DNA from: Arthrobacter globiformis
GTDB lineage: Bacteria > Actinomycetota > Actinomycetes > Actinomycetales > Micrococcaceae
NCBI RefSeq assembly: GCF_030817195.1
Contig: NZ_JAUSYZ010000001.1
Coordinates: 3,968,001-4,032,000, forward strand
DNA: 64,000 nt
Direction: 5' to 3'
Shown: positions 1-7,962 of the stretch, in pieces
Layout of the letters: every line of letters begins with the position of its first letter
How positions within the stretch are numbered: the stretch's first letter is position 1
Notes under the pieces: generated by a model
The model's database searches: none
Seen by the model: the letters and a program-made list of their open reading frames with translations, nothing else
Told to the model about the DNA's origin: nothing
Position numbers and translations under genes: made by a program

Positions 1-959
1 GCGACTGCCGGCAGCAGGACCTGCGCATCGCGCAGCAGCTGGTAGACACCGCCGGCGCTGGTGCCCGGCACCCCGTCCTCGCGCTGGGTGGCACCGATTA
101 CCACCGTGCCGTCCTGGCGGGGCACGATGTAGACCGGAACGCCCCGCACCATGCCGCGGACTGTTGCGGTGAGCAGGGGCTGCAGGTGTGCGGGGACGCT
201 GAGCCTGAGGATGTCTCCGTAGACCGGGCGCAGCGGCAGCTGCAGGCCTTCCGGCAGGTTCTGCAGCTGCGCCGCGGCCAGGCCGTTGGCCACCACCGTC
301 TCGGCCGCCCTGACGGACCCGCCTCCGGCCAGCCGGACCCCGCAGACCCGCCCGCCGTCCCAGAGCAGGCCGGTGGCGTGCTCCCGTACCGCGTATCCCC
401 CCGCTGCCGCAATCTCCTGGCCATCGCCGGCCAGCTCGGCAGCGATCGCCCGGACCAGTCTTCGCGGATCCACCTGGTGGTCCGCCGGGATGTCAAGGGC
501 GCAGGAGATCGCGGGGCTGATCAGCGGTTCCCGGGAACGTGCCTCGCGGATGGTCAGCGGTTCAACATCCAGGCCGTGGGTCCGCTGCACGTCCCGCAGG
601 TCCATCAGGGCGCGGCGGTCGGCGGGATCGGCACCCACGGCAAGGGTCGGCGTCGTCAGGTACCCGGCGTCCTCGCCGGCAGTGAGGGTGGCGGCAAACC
701 CCGGCCATTTGGCGGAGGATTCCAGCATCAGTTCCAGGAGCCCTTCCTCCTGGTAATGCAATTCGCTGACCGGAGCGAGCATCCCGGCCGCGGCCCAGCT
801 TGCGCCGCTGCCGGGGGCTTCATCGATGAGCATCACCGAGCGGCCGGAGCGCCGTGCCTCCCAGGCGATGCCGTGGCCCACCACGCCGCCGCCGATGACG
901 GCCACATCTGCCTCAAGCCTTGTGGCGGCACATTCTTCGCCGTTGGTTCCAGGGTTCAT
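1..959 (-). CDS. thiO: Glycine oxidase ThiO (partial, 3' end outside window)
   Basis: FAD-dependent amine oxidase of thiamine synthesis. The family oxidises glycine to the imine used to build the thiazole ring. Read on the minus strand from ATG at 959, the protein opens with a Rossmann dinucleotide fold (VAVIGGGVVGHGIAWEA at about residues 19-35), followed by SWAAAGMLAP, a typical ThiO/DAO-family segment. The frame stays open to the window edge, about 319 codons, so the C-terminus is missing. I chose ATG 959 because it keeps the Rossmann motif near the N-terminus and lies 6 nt after a GGAAGGA ribosome site; ATG 963 is out of frame. A TPP riboswitch lies directly upstream. thiS and thiG would be expected beyond the edge. 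Confidence 0.85.
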   Translation of the reverse strand, partial: MNPGTNGEECAATRLEADVAVIGGGVVGHGIAWEARRSGRSVMLIDEAPGSGASWAAAGMLAPVSELHYQEEGLLELMLESSAKWPGFAATLTAGEDAGYLTTPTLAVGADPADRRALMDLRDVQRTHGLDVEPLTIREARSREPLISPAISCALDIPADHQVDPRRLVRAIAAELAGDGQEIAAAGGYAVREHATGLLWDGGRVCGVRLAGGGSVRAAETVVANGLAAAQLQNLPEGLQLPLRPVYGDILRLSVPAHLQPLLTATVRGMVRGVPVYIVPRQDGTVVIGATQREDGVPGTSAGGVYQLLRDAQVLLPAV

Positions 960-967
960 GCATAATC

Positions 968-1036
968 CTTCCCTACGCCGGTACTAACCGGATCAGGTCA
1001 AGCGGTCGGCTCTGACGCCCTCTCAGCCCTGCGCCT
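968..1036 (-). promoter_or_regulatory. TPP riboswitch (thi box) upstream of thiO
   Basis: On the minus strand this stretch carries the thi-box landmarks in order: GGGCTGAGAGGG, then TTGACCTGATCCGGTTAGTA, then CCGGCGTAGGGAAGGA. The 3' edge runs into the Shine-Dalgarno sequence of thiO (GGAAGGA, 966-972), so ligand binding could hide the ribosome site directly. This matches the usual translational TPP switch of GC-rich actinobacteria. The divergent thiE gene has no thi box on its own strand. Confidence 0.93.
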
Positions 1037-1099
1037 TTTATGACAGCAGTAACGGCTCCCGCGGTACCTGCCCAGTTTAGAGGAACTAAGGTGGTTGCC

Positions 1100-1801
1100 A
1101 TGACCCAGCACTCTGCCCACACCGCCGCCCGCCTGTACCTCTGCACCGACGCCCGCAAGGACCGCGGGGACTTCGCGGACTTCGTGGACGCGGCGTTTGC
1201 CGGCGGCGTGGACATCATCCAGCTGCGGGACAAGAGCATCGAGGCGGCCGAGGAACTCGAGCTGCTGGAAATCGTCCATGCCGCCGCCCGCAGGCACGGC
1301 CGGCTGTGGGCCGTGAACGACCGCGCCGACATAGCGTCCATCGCCGGTGCGCCGGTGTTCCACATCGGCCAGAAGGACCTGCCGCTCCGCGCCGCCCGGA
1401 AGCTGCTGCACGATGCCACCGTGATCGGACTGTCCACCCACAGCACGGATCAGGTGGATGCCGCCATCGGCGCCGCCCACGGTCGCAGCGGCCTGGACTA
1501 TTTCTGTGTGGGCCCGCTCTGGGCCACGCCCACCAAGCCTGGGCGCGCCGCCGTCGGGCTCGACCTGGTGCGCTACGCGGCGGAGGCTGTCCGCACCGCG
1601 AATGAGGAACGGGTGGGCGGCCTGCTGCTGCCCTGGTTCGCGATCGGCGGGATCGACCGCACGAATGTGGAGCAGGTCCTGGCGGCCGGAGCCAGCCGGA
1701 TCGTCGTCGTCCGCGCCATCACCGATGCGGCAGACCCGGCAGCCGCCGCGGCGGAACTGCTCGACGCCCTCGACGCAACGGCGCCGGCAGCCATCTCCTA
1801 A
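1100..1801 (+). CDS. thiE: Thiamine phosphate synthase ThiE
   Basis: Joins hydroxymethylpyrimidine pyrophosphate and thiazole phosphate to make thiamine monophosphate. The 233-residue TIM barrel shows the family markers IIQLRDKS near residue 35, VNDRADIA near 72, HIGQKDLP near 88, GLSTHS near 110, FCVGPLWATPTKPG near 134 and a C-terminal AIGGIDRTNVEQVLAAGASRI phosphate loop. The frame stays open upstream to ATG 1040. I prefer ATG 1100 because TAAGGTGG lies just before it and the protein then starts like other ThiE. The gene is divergent from thiO, and the shared gap holds the thiO riboswitch on the other strand. Confidence 0.93.
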   Translation: MTQHSAHTAARLYLCTDARKDRGDFADFVDAAFAGGVDIIQLRDKSIEAAEELELLEIVHAAARRHGRLWAVNDRADIASIAGAPVFHIGQKDLPLRAARKLLHDATVIGLSTHSTDQVDAAIGAAHGRSGLDYFCVGPLWATPTKPGRAAVGLDLVRYAAEAVRTANEERVGGLLLPWFAIGGIDRTNVEQVLAAGASRIVVVRAITDAADPAAAAAELLDALDATAPAAIS

Positions 1802-1822
1802 TCCGAAAAACGGGTCTGACCG

Positions 1823-2509
1823 CTACCCGCTCAGTCCCAGCTGGACCATCCGCCGGGAATGGTTTTCCGCGACTTCGGCGGTGATGCCCCGCATCAGCTC
1901 GCGTGCGGTGTCGTCCGTGGCGCCTGGCTCTGCCTCGACGAACAGCTCGCCAAGAAAGGCGTGCTCGTGGCCCACGCGCTGGGCCTGCGTTATCGCTTCA
2001 CCCAGGAGGCGGCGGCCCCACAGCGCGAGCCGGGACGCGAGCCGGGGGTCGTCCGCCAGCGCTCCCCTGAGCCGGTCCCGGAGGACGCCCGTGGCTTCTT
2101 CCGACGACTGGACCTGCTGGATGAGGTCGCGCGTTCCGGGATCAACGAACCGGGCCACCGCCCGGTAGAAATCGGCGGAAACGGTGTCCACCACATAGGC
2201 CTTCATCAGGGATTCGTACCAGTCTGCCGGACGGGTCCGTTCGTGGAAGTGGTCCACGGCCGACTGGAACGGCAGCATCGCATTTTCGACGTCGACGCCC
2301 ATCTCCGCCAGCTTGGCGCTCACCAGTTCGTAGTGCTGGAATTCAATGACCGCGATCCTGCCGATCACGGCCCGGTCATGCAGCGTGGGTGAGTAGCGGG
2401 CGTCGGAGGAGAGCCGTTCGAACGCGGACAATTCGCCATATGCCATCACACCGAACAGGTCTGCGACGAAACGGTCGTAGCGAGCGGTGTCAGCCGAGGA
2501 TGTGCCCAT
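1823..2509 (-). CDS. Ferritin-like fold protein (MiaE-like)
   Basis: A 228-residue helical protein with carboxylate and histidine residues placed as in ferritin-like di-iron proteins: GELSAFERLSSDAR near residue 26, EFQHYELV near 54, a D-x2-H-E pair near 85 and the late E-NH motif EVAENHSRRM. Actinobacterial homologues are often annotated as MiaE-like tRNA hydroxylases, but the true substrate is not known to me. It is convergent with thiE (21 bp apart) and divergent from the RNB ribonuclease gene (41 bp apart). I am confident of the fold and not of the reaction. Confidence 0.7.
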   Translation of the reverse strand: MGTSSADTARYDRFVADLFGVMAYGELSAFERLSSDARYSPTLHDRAVIGRIAVIEFQHYELVSAKLAEMGVDVENAMLPFQSAVDHFHERTRPADWYESLMKAYVVDTVSADFYRAVARFVDPGTRDLIQQVQSSEEATGVLRDRLRGALADDPRLASRLALWGRRLLGEAITQAQRVGHEHAFLGELFVEAEPGATDDTARELMRGITAEVAENHSRRMVQLGLSG

Positions 2510-2550
2510 AATCCAAGACTAACGGCGCAATTCGGGCTAACCTGATTTTC

Positions 2551-4068
2551 GTGTCACATCATCGTCTGTCGCCCAGCGTCCACGAGCAGACCAACGCGCT
2601 CGCGGACGCCCTGAGCGCACTGCGGACGGAGCTGGAGCTTCCGGGGGACTTCCCCGAGGATGTGCTCAAGGAAGCCGAAGCCGCCGTGGCGGACCGGCAG
2701 TTTCCGGACCTGGACCTGACCGGGGTGGACTTCCTGACCATCGATCCGCCGTCGTCCACCGACCTGGACCAGGCACTGTTCATCGAACGCCGCGGCGAGG
2801 GCTACCGGATCCTCTACGCCATTGCCGACGTTCCGTCCTTCGTGCAGCCGGGCGGCGCGCTCGACGCCGAGACCCGCCGCCGCGGGCAGACTTTCTACGC
2901 GCCGGACGGCCGAATACCGCTGCATCCTGAGGTGATCAGCGAGAACGCCGGCAGCCTGCTGGCCGGACAGCTGTGCTCCGCCTTTGTCTGGGATTTCGAG
3001 CTCGACGCCGCCGCCGAGGTGGTGTCCGTGGTGGTGCGCCGGGCCACCGTGCGCAGCCGGGCCAAGCTCAACTACAAGGGCGTCCAGGCGGACCTGGATG
3101 CCGGAACCGCCCCTCCCATGCTGCAGCTGTTGCGCGAGGTGGGGCGCAAGCGCGTGGACCTGGAGCGGGCCCGCGGCGGGGCCAGCCTCAACATGCCGGA
3201 GCAGGAGATTGTCCAGCTTCCCGACGGCGGCTACCGGATCGTGGCGGTCCCCCAGCTTCCGGTGGAGGACTGGAACGCCCAGATTTCGCTCATGACCGGG
3301 ATGGCCGCCGCTTCGCTGATGCTCAATGGCAGGGTGGGGATCCTGCGCACCATGCCGGCGCCGGATGAACGCTCGCTCAGCCACTTCAAGCGCCAGACGG
3401 CCGCGCTGGGCAAACCATGGGACGGGCAGGAAAGCTACGGCGAGTACCTGCGCACCCTCGATCCCACCGACCACCGGCAACTGGCCATCCTCCATTCGGC
3501 CGGCATGCTCTTCCGCGGCGCCGCGTACACGCATTTCGACGGAACCGTCCCGGAGGTCGCCGTCCAGTCAGCCATCGGCACGGCGTACGCCCACACCACC
3601 GCGCCGCTGCGCCGGCTCGTGGACCGGTTTGTTCTGGTCATCTGCGAGGCACTGAGCAACAACCAGCCGGTGCCGGCCTGGGCCCGGGAGGCGCTCCCCT
3701 CGCTGCCCGAAATCATGGCGTACTCGGACCAGCTGGCGGCAAGGATGGAACGCCTTGCCCTGGATACCGTCGAAGCCGCGCTGCTGATCAACCACATCGG
3801 ACAGGAGTTCGATGCCGTGGTGATCTCCGGGTCAAAGCCGGCCAAAAACGGCAACGGAAACGGCGCCGGCAACGGGAATGGCAACAACGGTAAAGGCCTG
3901 AACGGCAAGGGAGCCAACGGGTCCGGGCCCTCCGGCGTGGTCCAGATCGCCGAACCGGCCGTGACGGCCAGGTGTGCGGGCGAAATGGAGCCCGGCACCA
4001 GGGTCCGCGTCCGGCTCATCTCCTCGGACATCGCCACCAGGGAGGTCCACCTCGAGCTCGTCGGCTGA
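2551..4068 (+). CDS. RNB-domain (RNase II/R-like) ribonuclease
   Basis: A 505-residue predicted 3'-5' exoribonuclease starting at GTG 2551. The RNB catalytic centre is visible: LTGVDFLTIDPPSSTDLDQA at about residues 56-75 contains the metal-binding aspartates, followed by YAIADVPSFV and GAAYTHFDGT, AYAHTTAPLRRLVDR. The cold-shock RNA-binding domains of RNase II/R are reduced or absent, as in the short actinobacterial form. Residues about 432-465 are a low-complexity Asn/Gly/Lys linker (NGNGAGNGNGNNGKG) before a small C-terminal domain, probably OB-like. It is followed at about 300 bp by a DEAD-box helicase, a plausible functional partner in RNA decay. Confidence 0.88.
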   Translation: MSHHRLSPSVHEQTNALADALSALRTELELPGDFPEDVLKEAEAAVADRQFPDLDLTGVDFLTIDPPSSTDLDQALFIERRGEGYRILYAIADVPSFVQPGGALDAETRRRGQTFYAPDGRIPLHPEVISENAGSLLAGQLCSAFVWDFELDAAAEVVSVVVRRATVRSRAKLNYKGVQADLDAGTAPPMLQLLREVGRKRVDLERARGGASLNMPEQEIVQLPDGGYRIVAVPQLPVEDWNAQISLMTGMAAASLMLNGRVGILRTMPAPDERSLSHFKRQTAALGKPWDGQESYGEYLRTLDPTDHRQLAILHSAGMLFRGAAYTHFDGTVPEVAVQSAIGTAYAHTTAPLRRLVDRFVLVICEALSNNQPVPAWAREALPSLPEIMAYSDQLAARMERLALDTVEAALLINHIGQEFDAVVISGSKPAKNGNGNGAGNGNGNNGKGLNGKGANGSGPSGVVQIAEPAVTARCAGEMEPGTRVRVRLISSDIATREVHLELVG

Positions 4069-4370
4069 TCCGCTCCTGCGCCCGCCACGGGCCCCCGCGG
4101 CGGCGTGAGTCAAGGAAAACACGGGTTTGCCAGTAGACTGGGTGGGTAGTAATGGATGCCCGGTCGTTGATTTCCTCGATTTGAATTCAACAAGCCCGCC
4201 CCTACGCGATCTTGAGTACCACCCGCCGGTCCCCAGTGCCGGCAATTAGATAGCCCGCGATCGGCTTCCACTGGAATTGCTTGCGCGTCTGAGCGTGCTC
4301 CGGAACGGCCCCCGTGCCCTCCCCGTTGAGCAGGCGGCGCCAATGCCTAAATGAATAAGGAAACTCCCCT
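4069..4370 (+). promoter_or_regulatory. Long 5' leader of the DEAD-box helicase gene
   Basis: A 302-bp gap with no convincing protein gene. A weak promoter-like pair (TTGCCA at 4127, TAGTAAT at 4147) would give an mRNA leader of roughly 210 nt. Inside it, CCAGTG (4233) and CACTGG (4269) could close a hairpin. Just before the GTG start are two tiny overlapping reading frames: ATG 4343 (3 codons) and ATG 4351 (7 codons). The second ends in TGA overlapping the GTG start. Long structured leaders are common on cold-inducible helicase mRNAs; regulation here is inference. Confidence 0.4.
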
Positions 4371-6038
4371 GTGAGTGAATTGCATACCCACCAGCTTCTC
4401 TCCGACGACACCGGCACCGAGACCATCGAGCCGGAAGAGACCATCATCTCGGACGAGAAACCGCACGAAATAGCCGAAAAGTCGTTTGCCGACTTCGACG
4501 TCCGCGCCGACATCGTTGAGTCGCTGGCAGACGCCGGCATCACGCACCCCTTCCCCATCCAGGCCATGACGCTGCCCGTCGCGCTGTCCGGCCACGACAT
4601 CATCGGCCAGGCCAAGACCGGCACCGGCAAGACCCTTGGCTTCGGCATTCCCGTCCTCCAGCGTGTGGTGGGCCGGGACGACGCCGGGTTCGACAAGCTG
4701 CCCTCCCCCGGCGCGCCGCAGGCCATGGTGATCGTTCCCACCCGCGAGCTTGCCGTCCAGGTGGCCAACGACCTGCAGACTGCATCCCGCAAGCGCAACG
4801 TCCGCATCGCCACGATTTACGGCGGCCGCGCGTACGAACCGCAGATCGACGCGCTGCAGAAGGGCGTGGAAGTGGTTGTCGGCACACCCGGCCGCCTCAT
4901 CGACCTCTACAAGCAGAAGCACCTCGTGCTCAAGAACGTGAAGATCGTGGTCCTCGATGAGGCCGACGAGATGCTGGACCTCGGCTTCCTGCCCGACGTC
5001 GAGACCCTGATCGCCGGAACCCCGGCGGTCCGCCAGACCCTCCTGTTCTCCGCCACCATGCCTGGCCCCGTCATCGCGATGGCCCGCCGGTACATGACGC
5101 AGCCCACCCACATCCGCGCCGCCGATCCGGACGACGAGGGCCTGACCAAGCGCGATATCCGCCAGCTCATCTACCGCGCACACAGCATGGACAAGATCGA
5201 AGTGGTCTCCCGCATCCTGCAGGCCCGCGGCCGCGGCCGGACCATCATCTTCACCAAGACCAAGCGCACCGCAGCCAAGGTTGCCGAGGAACTGGTGGAC
5301 CGCGGATTCGCCGCGGCTGCCATCCACGGTGACCTCGGACAGGGCGCCCGCGAGCAGGCCCTCCGTGCCTTCCGCAACAACAAGGTGGACGTCCTCGTGG
5401 CCACCGACGTCGCGGCCCGCGGCATCGACGTCGACGACGTCACGCACGTCATCAACTACCAGTGCGTCGAGGACGAGAAGATCTACCTGCACCGTGTGGG
5501 CCGCACCGGCCGCGCCGGCAACAAGGGCACCGCCGTGACGTTCGTGGACTGGGACGACATGCCGCGCTGGGGTCTCATTAATAAGGCACTGGGCCTGAGC
5601 GTTCCCGAGCCTGTGGAAACCTACTCCTCCTCGCCGCACCTCTTCGAGGAACTCGACATACCCGAGGGGACCAAGGGCCGTCTGCCCCGCAACAAGCGCA
5701 CGCTGGCCGGCGTCGACGCCGAAGTCCTGGAGGACCTGGGCGAGACCGGCAAGAAGAACACCCGCTCCGGCGGCCGCGACGCCGGCCGCTCCGACAGCAG
5801 GGAAGGCAGCCGCCGCGGCGGTGATGCGGGCAAGCGTTCGGGCGAGCGCCGCCGTCGTTCTTCAGACTCAGGCGCGGATGCAGGAACCGGCCCCGCCTCC
5901 ACTGCGACTGTTGAAGCGGAGCAGCCGGCGCGCCCGCGCCGCAACCGCACCCGCACGCGCCGCCGCAATGGCGAAGTGGTTTCCGGCAGCGAATCCGCAT
6001 CAACCGGCTCACAGCCGGGCGGCACCGAGGCCCCATAG
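4371..6038 (+). CDS. DEAD-box ATP-dependent RNA helicase
   Basis: A 555-residue cytoplasmic RNA helicase (DeaD/RhlE/CsdA group). The motifs run in order: Q-motif FPIQAMTLP near residue 62, motif I AKTGTGKT near 81, PTRELAVQV near 124, TPGRLID near 170, DEADEMLDLGF near 196, SAT near 227, IIFTKTKRTA near 292, VATDVAARGIDV near 342 and HRVGRTGRAG near 370. After about residue 430 comes a long Arg/Gly/Ser-rich basic tail (SGGRDAGRSD, RRRRSSDSG) typical of RNA-binding extensions. The start is GTG 4371 with AAGGAAA upstream. The stop is 5 bp before the methyltransferase start, so the two are probably co-transcribed. Confidence 0.93.
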   Translation: MSELHTHQLLSDDTGTETIEPEETIISDEKPHEIAEKSFADFDVRADIVESLADAGITHPFPIQAMTLPVALSGHDIIGQAKTGTGKTLGFGIPVLQRVVGRDDAGFDKLPSPGAPQAMVIVPTRELAVQVANDLQTASRKRNVRIATIYGGRAYEPQIDALQKGVEVVVGTPGRLIDLYKQKHLVLKNVKIVVLDEADEMLDLGFLPDVETLIAGTPAVRQTLLFSATMPGPVIAMARRYMTQPTHIRAADPDDEGLTKRDIRQLIYRAHSMDKIEVVSRILQARGRGRTIIFTKTKRTAAKVAEELVDRGFAAAAIHGDLGQGAREQALRAFRNNKVDVLVATDVAARGIDVDDVTHVINYQCVEDEKIYLHRVGRTGRAGNKGTAVTFVDWDDMPRWGLINKALGLSVPEPVETYSSSPHLFEELDIPEGTKGRLPRNKRTLAGVDAEVLEDLGETGKKNTRSGGRDAGRSDSREGSRRGGDAGKRSGERRRRSSDSGADAGTGPASTATVEAEQPARPRRNRTRTRRRNGEVVSGSESASTGSQPGGTEAP

Positions 6039-6043
6039 TCTCA

Positions 6044-6916
6044 ATGACTGAAACTGTCTGGGCGCCGGACGGCAGCAACCTGGTGGTGCACGCGGATAAC
6101 GCGGACTTCCTCCCCACGCTGCCGGACGGCGCCTTCACACTCATTTACGTGGACCCGCCCTTCAACACCGGCCGGGCCCAGCAGCGCCAGGAAACAAGGA
6201 TGGTGCTGAACGCCGAGGGCGACGGCGACCGGGTGGGCTTCAAGGGCCGCTCCTACGACACGATCAAGGGCGCCCTGCACCGGTACGACGACGCCTTCAG
6301 CGACTACTGGTCCTTCCTCGAGCCGCGCCTCGTGGAGGCCTGGCGACTCCTGGCCGATGACGGCACCCTGTACCTGCACCTTGACTACCGCGAGGTGCAC
6401 TACGCCAAGGTCATGCTGGACGCCATCTTTGGCCGTGAGTGCTTCCTCAACGAGATCATCTGGGCCTACGACTACGGCGCCCGCGCCAAAAACCGCTGGC
6501 CCACCAAACACGACAACATCCTCGTCTACGTCAAAAACCCGGCCAAGTACCACTTCAACAGCGCCGAGGTGGACCGGGAGCCCTACATGGCGCCAGGGCT
6601 GGTGACTCCGGCCAAGCGTGAGCTGGGCAAGCTGCCCACCGACGTCTGGTGGCACACCATCGTCTCCCCCACCGGCAAGGAAAAAACCGGTTACCCCACG
6701 CAGAAACCCGAGGGCCTGGTGCGCCGCGTGGTGGCTGCCTCCAGCCGTCCGGGTGACTGGTGCCTCGATTTCTTCGCCGGTTCCGGCACGCTCGGCGCCG
6801 TGGCAGCCAAGATGGGGCGCAGGTTCGTCTGCGTGGACCAGAACCAGCCGGCCATCGACGTCATGGCCAAGCGGCTCGGGGCGCACGCCGAGATCGCGTC
6901 CTGCCCGCCCGCGTAG
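6044..6916 (+). CDS. Orphan site-specific DNA methyltransferase (adenine-N6/N4-cytosine type)
   Basis: A 290-residue amino-methyltransferase. The catalytic motif IV DPPFNTG (about residue 38) comes before the SAM-binding motif I FFAGSGTLGA (about residue 243), the order of the beta class that includes CcrM-like and type III Mod enzymes. It also carries the family segment YPTQKPEGLVRR. No restriction enzyme or specificity subunit lies nearby, so it is a solitary enzyme. It starts 5 bp after the helicase stop, and a 48-bp palindrome follows it. Target sequence and role (regulatory methylation versus remnant) cannot be told from the sequence. An RNA or protein substrate is less likely given the DPPF motif. 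Confidence 0.85.
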   Translation: MTETVWAPDGSNLVVHADNADFLPTLPDGAFTLIYVDPPFNTGRAQQRQETRMVLNAEGDGDRVGFKGRSYDTIKGALHRYDDAFSDYWSFLEPRLVEAWRLLADDGTLYLHLDYREVHYAKVMLDAIFGRECFLNEIIWAYDYGARAKNRWPTKHDNILVYVKNPAKYHFNSAEVDREPYMAPGLVTPAKRELGKLPTDVWWHTIVSPTGKEKTGYPTQKPEGLVRRVVAASSRPGDWCLDFFAGSGTLGAVAAKMGRRFVCVDQNQPAIDVMAKRLGAHAEIASCPPA

Positions 6917-6932
6917 GCATCCGCCCAAGTAA

Positions 6933-6980
6933 GTAGCACGTCAGGGCGTTCCCAGCGCTGGGAACGCCCTGAAGTGCTAC
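6933..6980. repeat. Palindromic intergenic repeat, copy A
   Basis: A 48-bp inverted repeat with 23 of 24 pairs matching. The outer arms are GTAGCAC/GTGCTAC and the inner arms TCAGGGCGTTCCCAGC/GCTGGGAACGCCCTGA. It sits between two convergent genes (methyltransferase and PHP). A related copy (B) at about 24.7 kb has the same AGGGCGTTCCC core and similar flanks. Two 20-bp imperfect direct repeats (GATGGGATTTAGCGCACCAA at 6984, then a variant at 7004) follow it and run over the PHP stop codon. No U-tract follows on either strand. Confidence 0.8.
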
Positions 6981-7011
6981 CCAGATGGGATTTAGCGCAC
7001 CAAGGTGGGAT

Positions 7012-7857
7012 TCAGCGCACGACGGCGGTGCCCGTGCCCAGCTCCTCAATCCGCTCGAACACGTCCGGCGCAGTCAGGTTCTCGCCCAGCCGGTTCGGCT
7101 TGCCCACGCCGTGATAGTCCGAGGACCCGGTCACCAGGAGCCCGTGCTGGGCGGCCAGCTTCCGCAGGAATTCCCGGCCCTCCTCCGGGTTGTCCCGGTG
7201 GTTGACCTCCAGCCCGGCCAGGCCGGCGTCGATCATGTTGTGGTACGTGCTTTCACCCACGATGCGCCCCCGCGCGGAGGCGACGGGATGGGCAAAGACC
7301 GGAACGCCGCCCGCGGCACGGACCAGTTCGACGGCGAGGGCCGGCTCCGGCGCGTAGTGCTGCACGAAGTAGCGCGAGTGGGAGGTGAGGATGGAAGTGA
7401 AGGCCTCGGAACGGTCCGCCACCACGCCCGCCGCCACCAGGGCGTCGGCGATGTGCGGCCGTCCCAGCGTGGCCCCCGGCGCCACATGGTGGATCACGTC
7501 GTCCCAGCTAAGGGGGTAATCCTCCGCCAGGAGCGTAACCATGCGTTCGGCGCGGGTCAGGCGCGCTTCCCTGGCCTTCGTGATTTCTTCGAGCAGGCCC
7601 GGGTGCGTGGGGTCGTGCAGGTAACTCAGGAGGTGAACGCTGATCCCGTGCTCTGTCCGGCAGGAAATCTCCATCCCGGGCACCAGTGCCACGCCGTCCT
7701 CAATCGCCGCCCGGGACGCTTCCTCCCACCCGTCCGTGGAGTCATGGTCTGTCAGCGCGATGACGTTCAGCCCTGCAGCCGCCGCGGCCGCCATGACCTC
7801 AGCCGGAGTTTCCGTGCCATCGGAAATATTCGAGTGGGCGTGTAGATCTATCCTCAC
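7012..7857 (-). CDS. PHP-domain phosphoesterase (TrpH/YciV-like)
   Basis: A 281-residue metal-dependent hydrolase. The PHP metal ligands are clear: DLHAHSNISDGT at residues 4-15 and LTDHDSTDGW near 34-43, then EISCRTEHG near 62, FAHPVASARG near 194 and a C-terminal TGSSDYHG near 253. E. coli YciV of this family acts as a 5'-3' exonuclease on short RNAs and pAp, so a nucleotide or RNA role is likely. It is divergent from the aminopeptidase gene, about 105 bp apart. Its stop lies inside the second 20-bp direct repeat of palindromic element A. Confidence 0.88.
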   Translation of the reverse strand: MRIDLHAHSNISDGTETPAEVMAAAAAAGLNVIALTDHDSTDGWEEASRAAIEDGVALVPGMEISCRTEHGISVHLLSYLHDPTHPGLLEEITKAREARLTRAERMVTLLAEDYPLSWDDVIHHVAPGATLGRPHIADALVAAGVVADRSEAFTSILTSHSRYFVQHYAPEPALAVELVRAAGGVPVFAHPVASARGRIVGESTYHNMIDAGLAGLEVNHRDNPEEGREFLRKLAAQHGLLVTGSSDYHGVGKPNRLGENLTAPDVFERIEELGTGTAVVR

Positions 7858-7962
7858 CAGCCCAGCCTAGTAGATGGCGCGCCCCTGTGGCCGGGATGGC
7901 CATGATTCTCCCTCCCGCGCCGGTGTTGGCCTAAGCCGCTCGGCTGGTGAGACGATGGGACG

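Noticed and set aside
6933..6980. Element A as a plain transcription terminator
   Set aside because: No U-tract, and the related copy B lies between divergent genes, where a terminator makes no sense.
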